Shown here: positions 1 through 9,845 of the stretch, in pieces
Layout of the letters: every line of letters begins with the position of its first letter
Numbering within the stretch: position 1 is the first letter of the stretch
Assembly (NCBI GenBank): GCA_963730785.1
Contig: CAVSTF010000002.1
Coordinates: 62,001 to 126,000, forward strand
DNA from: Bog-473 sp963730785
Lineage (GTDB): Bacteria; Actinomycetota; Acidimicrobiia; Acidimicrobiales; RAAP-2
Direction: 5' to 3'
DNA length: 64,000 nt
Program-made: the position numbers and the translations under genes
Notes under the pieces: generated by a model
Told to the model about the DNA's origin: nothing
The model's input: the letters and a program-made list of their open reading frames with translations, nothing else
Database searches by the model: none

Positions 1-1737
1 CATTCTCCGGACACTCGGAACGACGATCGGGGAGCGGCAATTTCCGCCGGTTCACATTCGAGCGAGAACCAATAGAAGCCGTGTGGTCCGAGAGTGAGGA
101 AGTACGGCAAATCACCAACGGGTGGAAAGTCCATATTGCCGAAAAGCTCGACCGGGACCGCTCCTCGAAATTCGGATAGATCGAGCTCAACACATTGCAC
201 GTTGCGCGAGAGGTTGACCACGATCAGGATGCGTTCTTCCTCATAGCGCCGAATAAAGGCGAACACTTTCCGGTTATCCGGAAGCAGGACCTCCAATGAT
301 CCTCGCCCAAACGCCTTGAAACGTTGCCGATGGGCGATGAGGCGCTTCATCCACCACAAAAGAGAACTCGGATTCTGCTCCTGGGCCTCCACGTTGACAG
401 CCTGGGAATGATATTCAGGGTCAATGATGGTAGGTAGATAGAGGCGTTGCGGGTTGCTGTCCGAGAACCCGGCGTTCCGATCTCCGCTCCATTGCATGGG
501 CGTCCGGACGGCATCACGGTCACCTAGGTAGATGTTGTCGCCCATTCCGATTTCATCGCCGTAGTAGATGATCGGTGTCCCAGGCATCGAGAAGAGGAGT
601 CCATTCATCATCTCGATCATTTTTCGATCGTTGCCGAGCAGCGGCGCCAATCGGCGCCGAATCCCCATATTGATGCGGGCCTGAGGGTCTTGGGCGTAGG
701 CCCGATACATGTAGTCCCGCTCTTCATCGGTGACCATCTCGAGCGTCAGCTCGTCATGATTACGCAGAAAGAGCGCCCATTGGGATTCCGGTGGTGTCGC
801 CGGGGTCTCCGAAAGGATGTCGACCATGGGGAATCGATCTTCCTGTCGTGCCGCCATGAACATCCGAGGCATGAGCGGAAAATGAAAGGCCATGTGGCAC
901 ATATCGTCCCGGCCCAAATACGCGACAGCGTCCTCCGGCCACTGATTGGCCTCGGCCAGCAACATCCGATCCTTGAATTGTCCGTCGACGTGCGCCGCGC
1001 AGCTCCCGAAGGAAGGCGAATGTCTCCGGGAGGTTTTCACACGAGGTCCCGTCGCGGGCGTACAGGTACGGCACAGCATCGAGCCGAAGCCCATCGACGC
1101 CCATGGACAACCAATAGTCGACGACTTCGAACATGGCCGCCCGGACGGCCGGATTGTCGTAGTTCAGACTTGGCTGGTGGGAGTAGAAGCGATGCCAGAA
1201 GTAAGCCTGCGCAACACTGTCATAGGTCCAATTGGAGGCTTCGAAGTCATTGAAGATGATTCGAGCTTCTGAGAAGCGGTCCGGCGTGTCACTCCAGGTA
1301 TAGAAATCGCGATAGGCGGAGCCCGGCTTGGCCAAGCGGGCCCGCTCGAACCATGGATGCTCGTCGGAGGTATGGGCCAAGACAAGCTCAGTGATGACCC
1401 GCATGCCTCTTCGGTGGGCTTCGCGAAGGAAGTGCCGGAAGTCGCGAAGGGTCCCATATGACGGGTGCACCTGGCGATAGTCGGAAATGTCGTAGCCGTC
1501 ATCTCGCAACGGTGACGGGTAGAACGGCAAGAGCCACAAAGCAGTGACGCCTAGGCCCTGGAGATAGTCGAGCTTTTCAATTAGACCCGGAAAGTCACCG
1601 ACGCCGTCGCCGTTCCCGTCGTTAAAGGCACGTACGTGAATCTCGTATATAACAGCGTCCTTGTACCAGCTGCTATTGGCCCGGTTGAGAAACACCTCCC
1701 CGGTTTGATCCATCGGCCGCACGCCGAGGGTCGTCAT
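1..1737 (-). CDS. treS: Trehalose synthase / maltose alpha-D-glucosyltransferase (3' end outside window, one frameshift)
   Basis: GH13 enzyme interconverting maltose and trehalose; with GlgE it links trehalose to alpha-glucan. The N-terminal part has the TreS signature VIYEIHVRAF, the region YGTLRDFRHFLREAHRRGM and the nucleophile segment GVDGLRLDAVPYL. After about residue 245 the frame changes: one extra base near 992-1000 (GCGCCGCGC on the plus strand) must be removed, after which the reading stays open to base 1, including DEIGMGDNIYLGDRDAVRTP and the C-terminal beta domain. Start ATG 1737 overlaps the glgE stop (ATGA), so the two are translationally coupled. Oddity: GH13 region I reads ELVLAHTSD instead of the usual DxVxNHTSD. 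Family identity is certain; the frameshift is probably an artefact. Confidence 0.93.
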
Positions 1738-3781
1738 GGCGCCTCGGCCTGGGTGAGCACAAAAATGTGAGCCGATACGCCAGATGGATCCAAGAGAACA
1801 AAATTCCTGGGTCCCTGCCACTGATAGTGGGCGTCGGTGATCTGGTCATGCACAACAAATGGACGAGTGACCTCAATGCCGAGAGTATCCAAGTCGAGGT
1901 CAATCCAGCCGCTCTGGGCATTGCCGTAGTCAAGATTGACGACAACCAAGACGATGTCTGACTGGTCGTGCTTCGAATAGGCAATCAATTGGTCATTGTC
2001 GGTCGGGTGGAAGAGAAGCGTGTCGTTTCGTTGCAGGGCCGGGTGTTGGCGTCGAATCTGATTCACTTGGGTGATGAGGTCGGCCAGGCTGTCCGGACGA
2101 CCCAAGTCCCACCCGCGAATCTCGTACTTTTCGGAGTGAAGGTATTCCTCTGAACCAGGGCGCGCGAGGAACGTGTTCGCCCAGTTCGAATGCTGGACCG
2201 TAAATGCCGTAGTTTGCGCTCAGCGTGGCGGCCAAAATCAACCGAGCCACGAAGGCAGCTCGACCGCCGGTCTGGAGCTCCTGACTCAGGATGTCCGGCG
2301 TGTTGGGCCAGAAATTCGGTCGGAAATAGTCCACCTGTTCGGATTGTAGGAGCTCGTTCATATAGGTCTCGATTTCCCACTTCGTCGTTCGCCAGGTGAA
2401 GTACGTATAGGACTGACTGAACCCGAGTTTGGCCAGTTGTTGCATGACCGGTGGTCGGGTGAATGCCTCGGCCAGAAACAGCACCTCTGGGTTGGTGCTC
2501 CGAACCGAAGCGATAAGCCACTCCCAGAACGCAAAAGGCTTGGTGTGAGGATTGTCGACTCGGAAAATCGAAATGCCCTGACCGATCCAGAAGTACACGA
2601 CATCCAGGAGTCCGGTCCACAACGCCTCCCAGTCAAGGGTGTCGAAGTCAATCGGGTAGATGTCCTCGTAGCGCTTGGGTGGATTTTCGGCGTATCGAAT
2701 GGTCCCGTCCGGGAGATGGCGGAACCATTCGGGGTGTTCAGTGACCCACGGGTGGTCGGGAGAGGCCTGGAAGGCCAAGTCCAAGGCAACCTCAATTCCC
2801 AGTTCGCCGCGCTGCCGCGATCAGGTCCCGAAATTGATCCAGCGTGCCCAGGTCTGGATGGACGTCCTTATGGCCGCCGGCCTCGCCTCCAATGGCCCAA
2901 GGGCTGCCGGGGTCGCCGGGAGCGGCCATCGTGGACCCGTCTCGACCTTTTCGCCCCGTTTCACCAATTGGGTGGATGGGAGGAAGGTACAGGATGTCAA
3001 AGCCCAACCGGGCCACGTACTCCAGCTGCTTTTGGACGTCGGCGAACGTACCGTGGCGCTTGGCGTCCGAGGAAGCCGACCGGGGGAAGAGTTCGTACCA
3101 ACTGCTGAATCGAGCGGTGGCTCGGTCCACGAAGATCGTATGGACGGTGGAATTGGCCGCCCGGGCACTCTCGGTATACCGGGTCATCAGTTGGGCGAAC
3201 TCATCGGAGAGCAACAGCGCTCCCACCCCAGCGTCCTCCGACGCCTCGCCGACATGTGTCTCTAGTCCGCGAGGGCTGTTCCGCAGCGCATCGGCCGCCG
3301 ATAGCAACAATTTTCGGTCGGCCCCTTTGGCTCGTTGCGCCGCCGCATTGACGAGATCGGCTCCAACCAGGAGTTCCAGACGGACGTCCTGCCCAGCATC
3401 GTTCCGAGCGATCAAATCACGCCGCCAGCTCCCAAATTCGTCGACCATGGCCCGAACGACAAACGACTGCCAACCCATGGCTTCGGTCGGTAGCCAGCCG
3501 CGAAACCGGTCGTTGCCGATCGACTCCATAAGCACAGATACCCAGGGCTGGCTACCGGAGCGGGAGCGCAATTCACAGGCGACCAAGGAATGCCCGTCGA
3601 CAAAGGCATCGGCCTCGACACAGACCAGATCGCCCACAGCCGCCTTGGACGCTCGTCGGCCACCGTCAACTTCGGGTCGGATGTTCTCGATGATGGGGCG
3701 CACACGGTCAGCCGCTCGCGGCAAGAGGCGCGTCGTCCTGCCCGTCGAACTGACCGTGTCTGCCGCCTCCGATGTCGCCAT
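1734..3781 (-). CDS. glgE: Alpha-1,4-glucan:maltose-1-phosphate maltosyltransferase GlgE (two frameshifts)
   Basis: Transfers maltose from maltose-1-phosphate onto alpha-glucan chains. The N-terminal GlgE-specific domain (about residues 20-200) is followed by the GH13 barrel with LYLPPIHPIG, the nucleophile segment FRVDNPHTKPFAFWEW and AEAFTRPPVMQQLAKLGFSQ, then the C-terminal beta domain ending ILVLTQAEAP-like. Three frames are needed: one extra base near 2800-2805 (in front of LGIEVALDLAF) and another near 2153-2161 (in front of GSEEYLHSEKYEIRGWDLGR). About 680 aa after repair, normal for the family. ATG 3781 (MATSEAADTV) is preceded by AAGGAGG. First gene of a glgE-treS operon with an exact stress-type promoter 30 bp upstream. 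Confidence 0.93.
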
Positions 3782-3810
3782 GACCTGCGCGTGACCTCCT
3801 TTTAGGTTCC

Positions 3811-3835
3811 TACCCTCGCTCAGGGTGAGATAAAC
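3811..3835 (-). promoter_or_regulatory. Predicted sigma-B/sigma-F-type promoter of glgE-treS
   Basis: On the minus strand GTTT (3832-3835), a 16-base spacer, then GGGTAG with GGGTA at 3811-3815. This matches the GTTT-N15-17-GGGTA class used by actinobacterial stress sigma factors. It lies 30 bases before the glgE start, leaving room for the AAGGAGG ribosome site. Confidence 0.7.
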
Positions 3836-3952
3836 GGGGGAAGGCAGCGAGAGCAACGTTCGCAGCCCATGATGAAGCAGGCGTTTCCGCAATGTTTCTG
3901 GCGCGTGAGTGGTGCGGGGTAGCGGAGGGTTATCCCCGGCCCAATGTTCTCG

Positions 3953-5104
3953 TTATCGTCGGCTTTGTCGCGGTATTGCCACTTCCTCCAAGAGGAGGCG
4001 AGCCGTGGCGGCGACCGGGATGGCGACCAAGGCGCCGATCAATCCAAGGAGGGCACCACCGATGAGCGTGGCGATGATGGTGAGTCCTGGTGAAACTTTG
4101 ACCGTGTGCTTCATCACCCTCGGGTTCAGTAGGTAGTCCTCCAAGAATCGATAGACGATGTAGAAGGCGGCCGTGGCGACGGCAATAGGGAGGCCCTTCG
4201 TCAGCGCCACGAGAGAGACCACGACCCCGGCGATGGTCGAGCCCACCATGGGGATGAGGTCGAACAGGGCCACGAAAACGGCGAGCAGGAGCGAATAGGG
4301 CACGCCGAAAACGGTGAGCCACACATAGGTGCCGACTCCGGACACCACGGAGGTCACCAGGTTGCCCAGCATGAATCCCCCGACACGTTCAAAGACTTCG
4401 TCGGTCAAGAGTCGCACCCGCTCCCGGCGAGAGACCGGGATGATTGAGAGCCACAGTCGGATGACCCCAGGCAGCGCTATAAGGAAGTAGATGGTCAGGG
4501 CCACCAGGCTGACGGCGGCGACGCCAATGGAGAGGATCTCCTTGCCCGCACTGAGAATGCCTCCAGTCCATGGGATCTTCAACTTCGACTTGCCTTGGAT
4601 GTAGCTCTTGAGATGGAACTTGCTGACGAGCTTCCCCGCCCAGCCCTTACCGGAGAGGAGTTCGCTCTTGTAGTGGGGATAGTGATTGACCAGCGATTGG
4701 GTCTCGTGGGATATCGGGGGCACCGCAATCAAGACAAAGCCAGCCAAGACCAGCACGAATCCCAGGGTGACTAGCGCGACGGCGAGGCTCCGCGGTAATC
4801 GGCGGGCCACCAGCGCGCGGATGATGGGGTCGAGGCCGATGGCGATGAAGAGGGCGACGCCAATGACAATGAGGACATTGGAGACGGCCGACAGCCCCCG
4901 AAAGACGACGTAGGCCAGGCCCACTCCAATGGCGCCATACAGACCCATAAAGAACGGGGATTGCTTGTTGAAGGGCCGACCCAAGGTCCCGAGCGATTCG
5001 CTGTTCTCTGGCGGCGTGGCCGCCGCACCGGAAGGCAATACGAGAACACCGGGTGCGGCTTCCTCGTCCTCAAGGGCCTCTGGCAGCGCATTGACAGTGG
5101 TCAT
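3953..5104 (-). CDS. AI-2E family transporter (PF01594-type) membrane protein
   Basis: Polytopic membrane protein of the AI-2 exporter (TqsA/YdiK/PerM) family; members move autoinducer, ions or other small solutes and the substrate here cannot be read from sequence. Hydrophobic segments form an N-terminal group (GLYGAIGVGLAYVVFRGL, VLIVIGVALFIAIGLDPII, SLAVALVTLGFVLVLAGF), a soluble middle part, and a C-terminal group with the family-typical region VFVALFDLIPMVGSTIAGV and FLEDYLLNPRVMKHTVKVSP. ATG 5104 (MTTVNALPEAL) is preferred to an upstream start because the first 34 residues of the longer frame look non-coding and the region is needed for the divergent gene at 5205. About 383 aa, normal. 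Confidence 0.88.
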   Translation of the reverse strand: MTTVNALPEALEDEEAAPGVLVLPSGAAATPPENSESLGTLGRPFNKQSPFFMGLYGAIGVGLAYVVFRGLSAVSNVLIVIGVALFIAIGLDPIIRALVARRLPRSLAVALVTLGFVLVLAGFVLIAVPPISHETQSLVNHYPHYKSELLSGKGWAGKLVSKFHLKSYIQGKSKLKIPWTGGILSAGKEILSIGVAAVSLVALTIYFLIALPGVIRLWLSIIPVSRRERVRLLTDEVFERVGGFMLGNLVTSVVSGVGTYVWLTVFGVPYSLLLAVFVALFDLIPMVGSTIAGVVVSLVALTKGLPIAVATAAFYIVYRFLEDYLLNPRVMKHTVKVSPGLTIIATLIGGALLGLIGALVAIPVAATARLLLEEVAIPRQSRR

Positions 5105-5170
5105 CTGAGGTACCTGGGTTGCATGGTCACTACATGCCCATTGTCGTGATCGGTAATCCTTCAGGTTCAG

Positions 5171-5194
5171 GTTTGACGGTTTACGAGCGGGGAA
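5171..5194 (+). promoter_or_regulatory. Possible stress-sigma promoter (near match) before the STAS-like gene
   Basis: GTTT at 5171-5174, 15-base spacer, GGGAA at 5190-5194. One base off the GTTT-N15-GGGTA class found elsewhere in the window. Only ten bases separate it from the annotated start at 5205, so the true start may be a downstream codon (ATG at 5226, MTRRRYDS) or the site may be fortuitous. Confidence 0.3.
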
Positions 5195-5204
5195 TATCCA
5201 TTGC

Positions 5205-5540
5205 ATGACACTGCTGGCCCAGCCGATGACACGACGTCGCTACGACTCCCGCCCCTTTCATTCCGAACTCCATGAACGCGAAACAATTTGCGTAGTCCGA
5301 GTGTGCGGCGCGCTGGTGGAATCGGCCGCGGCGGTCTTCGAGCAAGTGGTTGGGCACCTGAGGGGTACACCCGGGCGATCGGTCATCGTCGACGCCAGCC
5401 TGTTGGGGGAAATCGATGAAGGGGGAGTGCAGAAGCTGCATGAACTCCAGGAACGAGTGGTGAACAACGGCGGCAAGCTCGTTGTCTACGCCGCCAGTGG
5501 CGATGTGGCCAAGGCGCTCGAGTCTTCTGAGGTCCTGTAG
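5205..5540 (+). CDS. STAS-domain-like anti-sigma antagonist with Glu at the phospho-Ser site
   Basis: A protein of about 110 aa with the layout of SpoIIAA/RsbV-type anti-anti-sigma factors: a strand-rich first half (TICVVRVCGALV), the hydrophobic strand SVIVDASLLGEIDEGG and the closing strand GGKLVVYAASGDVAKALE. In canonical members the loop reads (I/L)DSTG and the Ser is phosphorylated by the RsbW-type kinase. Here it reads IDEGG, so Glu replaces Ser. I infer either a non-phosphorylatable or permanently phospho-like antagonist. Divergent from the AI-2E transporter and convergent with the YbhN-like gene. Similarity to STAS is weak outside these motifs, so the family call is moderate. Confidence 0.6.
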   Translation: MTLLAQPMTRRRYDSRPFHSELHERETICVVRVCGALVESAAAVFEQVVGHLRGTPGRSVIVDASLLGEIDEGGVQKLHELQERVVNNGGKLVVYAASGDVAKALESSEVL

Positions 5541-5544
5541 CCCG

Positions 5545-6597
5545 TTAAGAAGATCTCATTTCCTTGGCCGCCTCGGTCAACTTGGCCCCCTCCGGATGAT
5601 CCATGCGTGAGACGTGGAGGAGCATCAAGCTTCCCACCGCAGCCATGCCGACGGAGGTCAGAAGGCGGTAGACGAGGATGGCCAAAATAGCTGGGCCGGT
5701 GTCAACGCCAGCCAAGGCGAACGCGCCGACCATCCCTCCTTCGACGAAGCCGATTCCGGCCGGAACCGGGGCCACACTTCCCGCCACCTGAGCAATGGCG
5801 TAGGCAAACAGCACCGCTCGCCAGGGAATGCCGAGTCCCAAGAAGGCGAACGCGGCGACAAGACAGGCCACGTCGAGGCTCCAATTGGCAATGCTCAGAT
5901 ACAGCACTTTGGCGCTGACGGCTCGGGAGGCTCGAATTTTGGAGGTCTCGGTCAACCGTTTGCTCGCCCGGGAGAGCCATTTGTCCATACGGCCCAAATG
6001 GTGGGAGTTCAGCCACGTTTCCACCACATCGATGTGTCGAACCCCGTAGGTCACGGCGACGGCACCGGAAGCGAGGGCCAGCAAGCACAACGGGGCGGAC
6101 CAGGCATTGAGGAAGCCCGCAACGGTGGCCCCGACAATCACCAAGAGCAAGATCGAAAGTGTGGCCGCTAACCCACCCACAATCACGGACCAGAGTGCGA
6201 GGGGCATCGGAATGCCGCGCTTTTTGTATTGGGTGACCAGCCAGCCACTCGCCGGAGCGGTGCCGCCGGGAAGAAGATTGGTCAATCCAGTTGCCGCGAC
6301 AGCCAGCTCAACCATGGTCCGACGCGAAAGGCGTGCGCCTCCCTCCATGAGGAGATTTCGCTGCACCAGGGCATAGCAAAAGAACGAAAGCACTTCAGCC
6401 AATACACAGATCAGAAGAAACGGGACCCGTTCCACTGAGAAGTGGCGCATCACCTTCGTGATCCCGCTCCAGGCTGAATGGTTACTGACGACCAAGTAAC
6501 AGATCGCAATCAATATGACGAACCCAATGAGCAGTCGAGGCGACAGAATTCTTCTCGTTGCTCCCTGGTCGGGAGCCTGCTCTTCAGAATCTGTCAC
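5545..6597 (-). CDS. YbhN/LPG-synthase-TM-like flippase-family membrane protein
   Basis: 350-aa polytopic protein of the lysylphosphatidylglycerol synthase TM region / UPF0104 family (PF03706), thought to move or modify lipids; no catalytic C-terminal domain is present. Visible hallmarks are the N-terminal TM (LLIGFVILIAICYLVVSNHS), the region LAVAATGLTNLLPGGTAPASG (a conserved glycine/proline loop of the family) and the late loop GSVAPVPAGIGFVEGGMVGAF. GTG 6597 is used as start, preceded by GGAGG three bases upstream, which is tight; a later start is possible. Convergent with the STAS-like gene. Confidence 0.85.
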   Translation of the reverse strand: MTDSEEQAPDQGATRRILSPRLLIGFVILIAICYLVVSNHSAWSGITKVMRHFSVERVPFLLICVLAEVLSFFCYALVQRNLLMEGGARLSRRTMVELAVAATGLTNLLPGGTAPASGWLVTQYKKRGIPMPLALWSVIVGGLAATLSILLLVIVGATVAGFLNAWSAPLCLLALASGAVAVTYGVRHIDVVETWLNSHHLGRMDKWLSRASKRLTETSKIRASRAVSAKVLYLSIANWSLDVACLVAAFAFLGLGIPWRAVLFAYAIAQVAGSVAPVPAGIGFVEGGMVGAFALAGVDTGPAILAILVYRLLTSVGMAAVGSLMLLHVSRMDHPEGAKLTEAAKEMRSS

Positions 6598-6676
6598 AAC
6601 CCTCCCATGCCCGCATTCGCAGTATACGAACGGAGGTTCGAGCTCACCGCCCGAGTGTTCCTCGTGTCACACCCAT

Positions 6677-6701
6677 GTTTATCGCGGGGTGATTTCGGAT
6701 A
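6677..6701 (+). promoter_or_regulatory. Possible stress-sigma promoter (near match) upstream of the 6.8-10.2 kb gene cluster
   Basis: GTTT 6677-6680, 16-base spacer, GGATA 6697-6701 (one mismatch to GGGTA). It lies 65 bases before the 71-aa gene that starts a run of five same-strand genes with gaps of at most about 50 bases. Confidence 0.45.
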
Positions 6702-6765
6702 ATCACTTGGCACGACAAGGGAGTGCAGGGGAAGAGCCGCAAGGCCTGCTCGTGGAAGGAATCAG

Positions 6766-6981
6766 ATGGCACCTGACAACGAAGTGACTGAGGCCACTAA
6801 AGCCGTTGACGAGGCCGATAGCCAGGCCAAGCATGAAGCGGATCGGCCGGCCACAGAGGACGAGGCCGCCGCCGCTGAGCGCGGTTATGTCGAATCCAAA
6901 GATCAAAAGGAAGTGGCCGAGCACTTTGAGGAAATGGCTGACATCGGGGCCCACCTCAAAGGCGAGGGCGAAATCAGCTAG
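6766..6981 (+). CDS. Small acidic hydrophilic protein (actinobacterial stress-type)
   Basis: 71 aa, very rich in Glu/Asp/Lys/Ala and without hydrophobic core, hence probably intrinsically disordered. It resembles short actinobacterial proteins that contain HEADRPAT-like and EMAxxGAHxKGEGEI-like stretches, known mainly from proximity to stress genes; no function is established. ATG 6766 has AAGGA five bases upstream. First gene of a + strand cluster leading to hemerythrin, flavin reductase and an MFS pump; a near-consensus stress promoter lies upstream. Confidence 0.7.
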   Translation: MAPDNEVTEATKAVDEADSQAKHEADRPATEDEAAAAERGYVESKDQKEVAEHFEEMADIGAHLKGEGEIS

Positions 6982-7034
6982 GGCAGATCAAAACGCGCCC
7001 AATCGGGCTCAATACGCAAAGGAGATGTGGACCA

Positions 7035-7631
7035 GTGGCAACGAGCACGACTACGACCGTTCGACGGCACCAGCGACCGACCACCGTCGACGCCATCGCC
7101 TATCTGAAGTCAGATCACCGCGAGGTCGAGCGACTTTTCAAGGCGTTTGAGAGGGCGGGCGACAAGGCCTTCCGAACCAAGCGCAAGTTGGTCGACGACA
7201 TCATTCGAGAGCTTTCGCAGCATGCGGCCGTCGAGGAACAATTCCTGTACCCGACTGCTCGCCGTGAAGTGCCGGCAACTACCGACGAGGTGCTCGAGTC
7301 AATTGAGGAACATCATGTGGCCAAGTGGCTGCTCTCTGAACTCTTGGACATGGACCCGTCGGATGAGAGATTTGTGGCCAAGGTGACCGTAATGATTGAA
7401 AACGTTCGCCACCATGTGAAGGAAGAAGAACACGATCTATTTCCACAGCTTCGGCAAAACCTGTCGAAAAAGGAGCTGATCGAGCTGGGTGATCAGCTGC
7501 GCGAAGCGAAGAAGCTGGCGCCAATACGGCCCCATCCTCGCTCACCGGACGAACCACCAGGAAACTTGATTGTGGGAGCCGTGGCGGGTGCAGTCGATCG
7601 TGCTCGCGCCAAGGTGAAAATCAAATCATGA
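7035..7631 (+). CDS. Hemerythrin HHE-domain protein
   Basis: Four-helix non-haem iron protein (PF01814) of the cytoplasmic bacterial type, associated with O2, NO or peroxide sensing or iron handling. Metal-ligand motifs are visible in order: SDHREVERLFKAFE, LSQHAAVEEQFLYP, EEHHVAKWLL and VRHHVKEEEHDLFP, all before residue 140. The C-terminal tail PPGNLIVGAVAGAVDRARAK is shared with the second hemerythrin of this window (46294), useful for spotting that gene's frameshift. GTG 7035 is chosen because AAGGAGAT sits nine bases upstream. About 198 aa. Confidence 0.9.
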   Translation: MATSTTTTVRRHQRPTTVDAIAYLKSDHREVERLFKAFERAGDKAFRTKRKLVDDIIRELSQHAAVEEQFLYPTARREVPATTDEVLESIEEHHVAKWLLSELLDMDPSDERFVAKVTVMIENVRHHVKEEEHDLFPQLRQNLSKKELIELGDQLREAKKLAPIRPHPRSPDEPPGNLIVGAVAGAVDRARAKVKIKS

Positions 7632-7663
7632 GGCACGGCTAGTACAGCGGGAGGACTGTCGCT

Positions 7664-8170
7664 ATGCCCCGAGTCAAACTGGATCAACTCGTAGGTCACG
7701 TCGATGCGATGGAGAAGGCGGCTGACGTGCCGCTGTACGTGGTCACCGTTGGGGCCGATGACGAGTTGAGTGGCTGCGTTGCTGGCTTTGTGACGCAGAG
7801 CAGCATGAAGCCCTTACGGTATTTGGTTTGTATTTCGGAGCAGAACCACACCCATGGTGTGGCGACCCGTAGCCGAGGCATGGCGCTCCATCTTCTGGGC
7901 CGTGCGCAACGTGAGACGGCGTCGCTGTTCGGAGAGGAATCCACCGACCAGGTGGATAAGTTTCGGTCGGTTGGTTGGGCCAAGGGCGTGACTGGTGCGC
8001 CCATATTGGAACAATGTGTGGCGTGGATTGAGGGGCCGATACTGGCTCGACTGAATGCCGGCGATCACGAAGCCTTCCTCATTGAAGCGACCATTGGTGG
8101 CTCGGGTGAGTGCGACGGCCAACTCATGCAAAGTGATGTCTCCGATTTCACCGCTGGGCACCCGGCGTAA
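7664..8170 (+). CDS. Flavin reductase-like domain protein (FMN-binding split barrel)
   Basis: 168-aa protein with the PF01613 fold used by NAD(P)H:flavin oxidoreductases. Early strands PLYVVTVGADDELSGCVAGFVTQSS and RYLVCISEQNHTHG correspond to the usual FMN-contact region, and EIxGGSGECDG-like (IEATIGGSGECDG) to the late conserved patch. Could supply reduced flavin or reduce a small substrate; partner unknown. GGGAGG nine bases before ATG 7664. Lies 32 bases after the hemerythrin gene and 20 before the MFS gene, so probably co-transcribed. Confidence 0.85.
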   Translation: MPRVKLDQLVGHVDAMEKAADVPLYVVTVGADDELSGCVAGFVTQSSMKPLRYLVCISEQNHTHGVATRSRGMALHLLGRAQRETASLFGEESTDQVDKFRSVGWAKGVTGAPILEQCVAWIEGPILARLNAGDHEAFLIEATIGGSGECDGQLMQSDVSDFTAGHPA

Positions 8171-8190
8171 AGGAATAGGGGAGGTGACCG

Positions 8191-9816
8191 ATGGCGCTTG
8201 ATGTGACGCAGAACATCTCGTCCGCCGAAGGTGCGCCGGAGGGTTTGGAGATTCGTAAGGGCGGCATCGGCTCGCCAGCTCAACGGATCGCGCTGGTGAC
8301 GCTGTGCATCGTTCTCTTTCTGACCTTCCTCGACAACACGATCGTGAGCGTCGGGTTGGCCAACGTGCAGAGCAGCCTGCACGCCGGGGTGGAGTCGCTG
8401 CAGTGGGTGGTGAATGGCTATGCGTTGACCTTTGCCAGCTTCATGCTGGCGGCCGGAATGTTGGGCGACATCTTGGGTCGCAAACGCATCATGTTGTGCG
8501 GCGTCGCCTGTTTTTGTATCGGGTCGGTCGTGGCGGCGACGGCGGTCAATGTGGATGCTCTCATTGCCGGTCGCGTCATCATGGGACTTGGAGCGGCGGC
8601 CTCAGAACCCGGCACGTTGTCCATCATCCGGCACATCTACCCAGACAAGGAGACAAGAGCGGACGCTCTCGGAATTTGGGCCGCCGTGTCCGGCTTGGCG
8701 TTGGCCATGGGACCAGTGATCGGGGGCCTCTTGGTGGGCGTGTGGGATTGGCGAGCCATTTTCTGGTTCAACTTGGTGGTTGGTGTCGTCGCTCTCGCCA
8801 TGGCGGGTCGGTTCGTCCCCGAGACGGCCGATCGGCAGAGCCGGAAGATTGATGTACGTGGGTTCTTCTTCGGAGCCCTTTTCTTGTCGACGGCGGCCTT
8901 TGCGGTGATACAGGGCGAACAATCTGGCTACCTGACGTGGTGGATCCTCACTCTGTTCGGAGTGGCTTTGGTGGCGGCCTTGATATTCGTGCTCGTCGAA
9001 CACCGGGTCGAAAGCCCGATGCTTGATCTGTCTTTCTTTCGGAAGGCTCCCTTTGCCGGGGCGAACTTTGTCGCCTTCGCTGCCTACTTTGGGACCTTCT
9101 CCATTTTCTTCTTTACGGCCCTGTACTTGCAGGTCGTGGCCAATGCGACGGCCTACCAGGCCGCGGTGGATTTCCTTCCCATGGCCGCGGGGCTGATTGT
9201 GGCATCGGCCATCACCGGACCAGTGGTGGCCCGGATCGGTCCCCGAGTCCCCATGGTGGTGGGCAGTCTCCTGGCCGGAGGTGGGATCTTGGCCACCAGC
9301 GCCGTACTGGGGCCCCACGTTCAGTTTTCAACGTTGGGTTGGGTGCTGCCGATCGCCGGCATCGGGATCGGGATCGTCCTGGTGCCGGTCACTTCAGTAC
9401 CCCTGACCGTGGTGCCGCCCGAACTATCCGGTATGGCTGCGTCAGCCACGAATACGAGCCGCGAAATGGGTGCGGTCTTCGGCGTCGCCGTGTTGGGTTC
9501 CATGGTCAATGCGAAGCTCACCGGAGGCTTGGCCAGTCGATTGAAGCACATCGGGATTCCGCCCAGCTTTCAAAATCTGGTTCTGCACGCGGTCACGACC
9601 GGCGGTACGTCCGGTGGTGGTGCGGCCAGCAAGGCAGAGCATTCGAAAAATGCCGAAGTGGCCAAAATTGCCACGAAAGTTGTCAAGGCTGCTTATGACG
9701 CCTTTGGGTCTGGATTGCATCTGGCCCTCACGGTCTCGGGTTGCTTGATTCTGGCCGGAGCCGTGGTCGGTGGTCTCACCATGCACCGGGTCAAAGGGCA
9801 GGCCTTCGATCTGTAG
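8191..9816 (+). CDS. MFS transporter, DHA2 (EmrB/QacA) family
   Basis: 541-aa drug:H+ antiporter-like protein with about 14 predicted membrane segments. Family marks are the first-helix LTFLDNTIVSVGLANVQ, the loop MLGDILGRKRIMLCG (motif A) and the antiporter motif C region LGAAASEPGTLSII / GLALAMGPVIGGLLVG. An unusual Gly/Ser/Thr/Lys-rich loop (TGGTSGGGAASKAEHSKNAE) is inserted before the last helix. GGGGAGG precedes ATG 8191. Substrate unknown; a second DHA2 pump is at 24319, there with its own MarR regulator, whereas this one sits in a stress-type cluster. Confidence 0.9.
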   Translation: MALDVTQNISSAEGAPEGLEIRKGGIGSPAQRIALVTLCIVLFLTFLDNTIVSVGLANVQSSLHAGVESLQWVVNGYALTFASFMLAAGMLGDILGRKRIMLCGVACFCIGSVVAATAVNVDALIAGRVIMGLGAAASEPGTLSIIRHIYPDKETRADALGIWAAVSGLALAMGPVIGGLLVGVWDWRAIFWFNLVVGVVALAMAGRFVPETADRQSRKIDVRGFFFGALFLSTAAFAVIQGEQSGYLTWWILTLFGVALVAALIFVLVEHRVESPMLDLSFFRKAPFAGANFVAFAAYFGTFSIFFFTALYLQVVANATAYQAAVDFLPMAAGLIVASAITGPVVARIGPRVPMVVGSLLAGGGILATSAVLGPHVQFSTLGWVLPIAGIGIGIVLVPVTSVPLTVVPPELSGMAASATNTSREMGAVFGVAVLGSMVNAKLTGGLASRLKHIGIPPSFQNLVLHAVTTGGTSGGGAASKAEHSKNAEVAKIATKVVKAAYDAFGSGLHLALTVSGCLILAGAVVGGLTMHRVKGQAFDL

Positions 9817-9845
9817 CCAACAAGCAATGAATGGAGGACGGCGAC

